Positions 58,157 to 64,000 of a stretch of DNA of 64,000 bases are shown here, in pieces. Every line of letters begins with the position of its first letter. Within the stretch, counting starts at the first letter, position 1. A program made the translations under genes and the position numbers. Source of the DNA: Thozetella sp. PMI_491 (taxonomy: Eukaryota; Ascomycota; Sordariomycetes; Chaetosphaeriales; Chaetosphaeriaceae); NCBI GenBank assembly GCA_021432635.1, contig MU270057.1:310001-374000 (forward strand), in the 5' to 3' direction. A model generated the notes under the pieces. The model was given only the letters and a program-made list of their open reading frames with translations, ran no database searches and had not been told where the DNA came from.

Positions 58157-60514
58157 ATGATTGGACGACCGCGAAAAGCATGTCTGCAGTGCAGCAGCCA
58201 GAAGGTATCTGTCCTTCGACAGCAGCATGGCATCACTGCATCGGCTGGGCCGCTCGGTTAACTTATCGCTAGCTTCGCTGCGTCGGAGAAAGGCCCCGTT
58301 GCAACAGGTGCAAGCGACTGGGTCGCCCATGCAGCTGGGGAGACAGGAGGGTCAGAGAGGCGGGCCAGTATGAGAGAGACTCACCGGCCTTGACAGCAAT
58401 CTCTCCGTCATCCCAAAATCCCACAGCCTCAGTACGGCACTGGGAATCGCTTCAACATCTCCCGGTTCCCCATGAAGCTCCGCCGCCGCGGCTCAGTGAG
58501 CATGACCTCCGCTACACCGGGATCCCAATGAGCGCGGTGCTGCGCCTCGTGGATGTGTACTTCACTGGCGTCTACAGTGCGCGGCTCCTTTTCCACAAAC
58601 CTGCATTGCAAGATAGCATTAGGTCAGGGACTGCGAAACCACATGTGATACTGAGCATTTGCGCCTTGGCATCGAGGTACGGATTACTTCCCGAACTCGT
58701 AGCTCGTCCTTTACCTCACCTGACGCCTTGCTCCTAGTTTCTCCCTCGGCTCCCATTCTCACAATGAGCTTCGGGACGACGGCTTCAGCAAGGAGTGGGC
58801 CGAGCAGGCCGGAAAACTAGCTCTGTTAGAAGCCGATACACCCAGCGAAGACACAGTCGTGTCGTTCACCAATCTAGGGCTTTTCTGGTACAGCCAAGGC
58901 CAGTGGCGCCGGTCTCTAGTCTACGAGGGCTATGCTGCGTTGAACGCCCGTCTGCTGCGTCTGTCACAGCCCGAGGCCGGTACAGAGTTCTCCTTGGAGG
59001 CTGAGATCAAGCGTCGACGTTTTTGGGCGTCCTTCCTCGTAAACCAGTTCGTGTCGGAGCCATCATTCCCCAAAATCACCGGCAACGATGTTCTAGACGT
59101 CCTCCTCCCGATCCCTGAGGACGCCTATGAAAAAGGGGTCGTTTCTCCTCATAAAGTAACCTTGCGCAGCGGCGAACGAAACTCGAGCGTCTTTGCAGAG
59201 CTCATACGCATATTATCCTTGTGGCATGTGCCTCGTTTCAGATTACGCAGCTATCGGTGCTAACAACTGCCCAGGACGGACATATACGAGATGAGCAAAG
59301 ATGCAACCAACGCTATACCGACCAGGCTCTCTGCCCTCGAGCTCATAGATGCGAGGCTCAGACAGTGGCACTCGAAGCTTCCAGCAGAGTTCCATTTAAC
59401 TGCCGAGAAGACCAGCTGCTGCCAGGATGGCATTCGCCCCCAAGTCCTCTTGCTGCATGCCACCTACCACCAATGCATGTGCGCACTCCACTCGTCCATC
59501 ATCCCGCTTTTTTCTCTATGCGAGACGGACGGGATTGAGTTTTACGAGCATGGTCAGCGTATTTCTGCACAGGTAGCATACGACAACGCTTCCGAGATAT
59601 CTGATCTTATCCGGGCCAATGTCAAGCAGGATTCTGGGGACGCATACAGATGGCCCGGATTTGTAGGGTTCGCACTCTATTGCTCCTGCGCCATCCAACT
59701 ACCGTACTTGTGGGGCACGCAGGCAGCCTTTCGGGAAAAGACCCAGAGAAACATAAGGGATAACCTCTCTACCATGGCAATGATTGGCCGGAATTGGAGA
59801 TACGTGGCTAGCTTGGTAAGCGGCGACCATAGTGACTCAGAACACACAGCATCCTTCGATCACCTTTGCTTTTTAGTTGTGTTCGCTAACTTCCCCGGCG
59901 CTAGGTCATCAGCGTGAAGGTTCTCTACCAGCACCACTCGTCCAATGCGATTCCTTTGCAAGGGCCTCCGTTGAGTTTGTCTGCGACAGAGTTAGCAGGA
60001 AAGAAGCAGACACCGAAGGGGGAGAGTTCCTCGATTGTCGGAAATAACGAGATGAGCTGGGAGCATGGTCAATCAATGGAGCACGATGAGCTGGCAAACA
60101 TCGCACCGGAGCAAGCCGGTGAGAGTTCGCAGCCGTCTAGTGCAGCTAGGTGGACTGGTAAGCAACTCGGCAGAGCATTGTCACCAAAGGAATCTCAGCT
60201 GACACTAGGTTCTATTTGCCGCAGACGATCATTTAGCACCCATTCTTTGTTCGAATTTTGACAACCAGGCAGCTGGAGATGTCTCTGGCACGAATCAGGG
60301 ATCGTTGCAACCCAGGCCAATGGCGCTACAAACCGAGCTCGCGCAGCCAAGTATTACCCCAAGGTTATCGTCCATGTTCCCCATCGATGAATTTACAAAC
60401 TACAACCTTGACTGGGCGGCAGAGTATGAAGTATTTCTATCTGCTATGACTCAAGCAGAGGGTATTGAGACTTTTGCCCAAGATCAAGCCCTTGCGGCTT
60501 GGTTCAATCGATAA
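58157..60514 (+). CDS. Zn(2)Cys(6) transcription factor with fungal_trans domain
   Basis: Six exons, 58157-58204, 58273-58676, 58738-59220, 59275-59815, 59905-60157 and 60225-60514, give 2019 bp (672 residues). The first exon encodes only MIGRPRKACLQCSSQK. The splice completes a perfect zinc cluster with Cys9, 12, 19, 26, 29 and 36 (CX2CX6CX6CX2CX6C). The middle region matches the fungal-specific regulatory domain: VLRLVDVYFTGVYSARLLFHKP, ILSICALASR, the KRRRFWASFLVNQF helix and NAIPTRLSALELIDARLRQW. The acidic C-terminus (FPIDEFTNYNLDW ... WFNR) may activate transcription. Two introns carry clear CTAAC branch sites. It is divergent from the CYP53-like P450, suggesting an aromatic-acid regulon; control of the triterpenoid cluster is possible but less favoured by distance. 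Confidence 0.88.
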
Positions 60515-61050
60515 GATACAATCTCACCAACTCGTCTTGAGGAGAGTGAAGGTCATCCACCGGCTCACAAAATTAGTGCAAACTGTGCCTACCGCCAAAA
60601 GATACTGCTCATCGTTTCTTTGCTAGTGCCGTGGTCAAACGTTTACGGAATGCCAATAGGCAAGGTTAAGGGGGCGGTAATAAGATGAATCCCAGTGGCG
60701 TTAACATATCGGGGGTTTTACACGGAAAGCTAAGTCTGAGAATTACATGACCGAAATCTATTTATTCACTTTAGGCCTTCCTCCTTGTAGTATATCTTAA
60801 ATGCCGAGTAGCTGCGTGGCACTACAGCGTCTCTCCACTGTCTTGCTCGTATAAAGTGGCCGAAGGTTAGGGGACACTGTTGCCCTCTGTCGTCTAAATC
60901 CCCTCAGAGCAGCTGGCATTATAGATCTGGTAAGCCTTTATAACTATACCTGTTATATCCAGCGGAAAGCTAGTGAAAGCAAAACCAGGTTTTCCACCCC
61001 GGTTCTTTTGTACCATTTAACACAGCCCAGCAGCCTACTTAAGGTAGGGT
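60515..61050. other. Convergent spacer
   Basis: Tail-to-tail between the regulator and the membrane protein. Nothing recognised. Confidence 0.5.
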
Positions 61051-63096
61051 TTAAACATTTACCGCATAGCTATCCTTAAGGAGAGATTGTCTCTCCTGCA
61101 CTTGATGAGACTGATGATTTACTGCCATCTTGGACAGACTATACGGTTTGGACAAGACACCAAAGAGCCTACTCCAGCGCCAGGTCCGTGAGAGTCTCTT
61201 CACGCACCGACCCTGAACGATAACGTGTCCATTGATTTCGCACGCAACGTCATCAAGCTTGAAGATGGCCTGGAGATATTTCCCCGCTTCTTCCCGGTTA
61301 TTAACAACTCGGTGGAGTACCGGCTTATGCCGCATCATCGTTGATGCCATCCACATCGCCTAGCAATTCTTGTCAGCATTATGGAAGTTAGAACGGGAAG
61401 AAGGGCTCCATGTGCACTACAGATTATATAGGGAATGAGAAATGCTCACAGTTACTCGTCCAAAGATACCGGCGCAGAGAATTAGAGAAGCTGTAACCAG
61501 AGCCTCCATGATCGTGATTAGTGTTGCAGAGGCAAATAGAGCCGTACCGACGGCGAAGGCCCCGATGGAGATGACTTTCGAGAACACTCTTAGAAAAGCG
61601 TGCGGAGTAGAAATTCCTTTAACGGATAGAAGTATGTAAAAGGCATCATAGCCCTGAGAATATGGCCTAGAGTGATCCATCCATATCATTGCGTCGCTGG
61701 AGTAGCCCTTTTCAATGTTCATCAACACGTTGACAGGGTCATCAAATGTTGCATGCTGACGCTCCGACGCAGTCATACGTCGTTGAAGTGGCGGATGGAT
61801 GGGCGATAGGGGTATGTGATATGCCTCTGTCTGTATCTGCAAGTCGTCCATCTCGTGGGTATTTTCACTGTGATCGCCTGGGGGTCTCACCCATGGAGAC
61901 TGGTCGTCAACTACCACCGGGGGAGCTCGCCAAGCGCGAATCGTGTATGTCTTGGTAAACGGAACGCCAGCGAAGTTTTCTGCTGAGTGGTCAGAGATCG
62001 TGCTGTGAATGCACAAGGGAAGGGTGGGTGCAAACTTCTTACCAAGAATGGATGAGAATGCCACACCGAGGTACCATACAAACATCCAATACCCGGACTG
62101 CAGCGACAGCCACAGTGTCAATCTTGACTACGAGCTGCAACAAGGAAGTGTTGGTTCCACATACCTCACACCACCAGACCAAAATAGCACCGGATTCAAG
62201 AAACCAGCATGCTACTAATATCGCTGCGATGGCACAGCATTGGAAAAGCATCCCTAATACGATACTGGAGATTGGTCGACCACCGGTATGGCTTCTCGCG
62301 CGCTGAAGAACCTGGTTCGCAAACAGCTCCGCTTCCGTCTTCCCCTCGCCGGCGTCCCCACTGTCGTCCACGTGGTCGTGCGCGCTGGGCATCATTCCCT
62401 GGTATTGAAACTTGTCGATGTTCTCATAGTCGTTCACTTCCATAGGCACAATGTTTCCGCCGAGTGAGAGGAGAATAGAGAGGATTCCAGCTAGTGGACA
62501 GAGCTTAAATCTGAGTCGTGGCGCACGATAGGTCAGACATAGTCGGGGTACTTAATCCTGAAACAGACTTACAAGACCCAAAGTTCTTTGGCTGGCGCTC
62601 CAATTAGCACACTGGCAGTCGGAATCAGACTGAGAATAGTATTGGCACCGGCCATGCCTGCGGAGTACGCGGCGCCGACATTAAGTGCCACGGAGAGATT
62701 ACCGACGCAATAATCTCGTTGGCCCGAGGAGCGAATCTGTTGTGCTCTATCTACCCATAGGCGGTAGTATATGCTAGAAGAAATAAAGTTATTTATGTCC
62801 GCTTCCACCTTTTCTGTGTCGTTTGGAGACTGGTCAGATAGCGGCTCCGCTATAAAGGTGTTGTAGTTCGGGTTGCTGGATTTGCCATCTAGGTCAACAT
62901 AGGCAGAATGGACTCCGGGAAGCTGCTGGATTATGTGTTGAAGCGCGAGAATTCTGGTTGCCGGCTTGGATAGCAGCCTGGTTCCTCTCTTGATTGCCCC
63001 TCGTAGAACTAACCCTAAGGCATCGCTAATCATGAAGGTGTCCTCCGCCGTTGAGGACGCCATAGCGCTCGGCTGCTCTGTTGGCATGTCGATCAT
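61051..63096 (-). CDS. Multi-pass membrane protein of unknown function
   Basis: Exons 62573-63096, 62165-62510, 61450-62097 and 61051-61359 give 1827 bp (608 residues); all joins are in phase. Hydrophobic segments are visible at LSVALNVGAAYSAGMAGANTILSLIP, LCPLAGILSILLSLGG, IVLGMLFQCCAIAAILVACWF, WMFVWYLGVAF and ISIGAFAVGTALFASATLITIMEALV, giving about five to seven helices. A conserved-looking soluble C-terminus begins MWMASTMMRHKPVLHRVV and contains EINGHVIVQGRCVKR. The overall pattern is that of a fungal-specific integral membrane family seen as hypothetical proteins in many ascomycetes. I cannot give a function. A roughly 100-residue polar loop (about 350-450) contains no recognised domain. 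Confidence 0.75.
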
Positions 63097-64000
63097 ATGG
63101 CAGTGGAGAACTCACAAGAGAAATATGAGGTAAACTGGGCAAGGTAAAGCAGTCTAAATACTGGGAAGCAGAAGGATTTCGCTATATTGTGAGGACAACT
63201 GAACAAACCCCTAGGAAATAGCCGATAACCGCGCATCGTCCCGACCTTTTCAAGTCTTTTTTTCCAACACGCCAAATGCATGATAATGTGACAGCCACAT
63301 TTCAGCTCCCACGGCTGCTCTTTGACCGAAATTTATAATGGATGGAACCTTCCATGTTGGTAAACAAGGCTATGAGAGGAGGCGATTTGGTTGGCTCCGT
63401 TTTACCAGAGGCTGGGGCTAGAAATGCAGAGCTTTCGGACGACAACGCTCGGCCCCCAAGTAGGATTGCCAATATATGCTTATCACGGCACTATTGGGTA
63501 CCGGGATTACAAGATTGGCCAGATCATACAGCCTCACGGAAAAGTATCTCCTAGCCCAATCTCCTCGGGGGCCGGCACCTGGGCGGTCCAACGGCTCCTT
63601 GGCAGCGTTACCAATAAAAGAAATGTGCCTATCAGGCTCTATTATGGGCTCCAGCTCATGCACCTTGGTGGTAAGTTACATGACAACAGGCCAGCCCCGA
63701 CGCCAGCAATCAACTTAGCTGCTTCACCTGGGCACACCAGTACCGAAACCACTGCGTTGATGTTGCCCATTGGAGACAGCATCCTCGACGCATCTCCGAA
63801 TGCCCCACCGAGCATTTGGAAACATCTCAGGAAGGGGATGTAGTGTGCGTGTTAGAGGGCCAGGTACCAATAGGTAAGATAAGGGAATCATCCGAGTTCG
63901 GCTGATAGGGAGGTTAGCTTTTCAGTCACCCCCTACTTCAGAATGCGGGGTTCGCTCAATCAATCAAACATCACAAGTACCCATCTATATCTAGAAACCT
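63097..64000. other. Right edge, one unrecognised open frame
   Basis: A 150-codon frame at 63391-63843 (+) begins MAPFYQRLGLEMQSF and includes IYAYHGTIGYRDYKIGQIIQ. I recognise no domain; the composition is Pro/Ser/Thr-rich late on. It may be a real small gene, an exon or chance. No other gene is seen. Confidence 0.3.

Overview
The window is from a filamentous ascomycete (Pezizomycotina). The evidence is short introns (about 50-90 bp, GT-AG, often with a CTAAC branch site), Zn(2)Cys(6) regulators, a con-13-type secreted protein, many fungal cytochromes P450, and a very AT-rich, transition-riddled retroelement typical of repeat-induced point mutation (RIP). I cannot place it to genus. Gene models were built by hand; for almost all of them the spliced length is a multiple of three and the joins restore conserved family sequence.

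Left flank (1-15 kb): a secreted amidohydrolase-2 protein (-), a Zn2Cys6 regulator (-), a secreted and probably GPI-anchored type-B carboxylesterase (+), a con-13-like secreted protein with an HEXXH motif (+), a degraded NAD(P)-epimerase relic (+) and a small heat-shock protein (-). These look like ordinary or accessory genes separated by long empty stretches.

Core (16.5-41.4 kb): this resembles a triterpenoid-glycoside gene cluster. Its centre, 26066-30078, is one gene joining a squalene-hopene-type class II triterpene cyclase to a sterol-glucosyltransferase-type (GT1) domain, the architecture known from enfumafungin synthase (EfuA). A divergent ~0.8 kb promoter with a 17-bp palindrome separates it from an ent-kaurene-oxidase-like P450 (-). 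Nearby are a CYP7-like P450 (+), a sulfotransferase-like protein with a C-terminal membrane anchor (-), a TauD-type 2-oxoglutarate dioxygenase (-), two membrane-anchored surface proteins (+), a third P450 (-) and an FAD monooxygenase (-). The simplest reading is that the fusion makes and glucosylates a pentacyclic triterpene, and the oxygenases (and perhaps the sulfotransferase-like enzyme) decorate it. The product and cluster limits are inference.

42.5-49.9 kb: one RIP-degraded Ty1/copia LTR retrotransposon with 255-bp LTRs and a clear 5-bp target duplication. It landed about 30 bp past the stop codon of the next gene, an M1 aminopeptidase (-).

Right flank (50-64 kb): the aminopeptidase, a cytochrome b5-like gene that has lost one haem ligand, a CYP53 (benzoate 4-hydroxylase-like) P450 (-) divergent from a Zn2Cys6 regulator (+), and a multi-pass membrane protein of unknown role (-). 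The remaining space shows no supported genes, only short repeats, hairpins and low-complexity tracts. No rRNA, tRNA or CRISPR was recognised.
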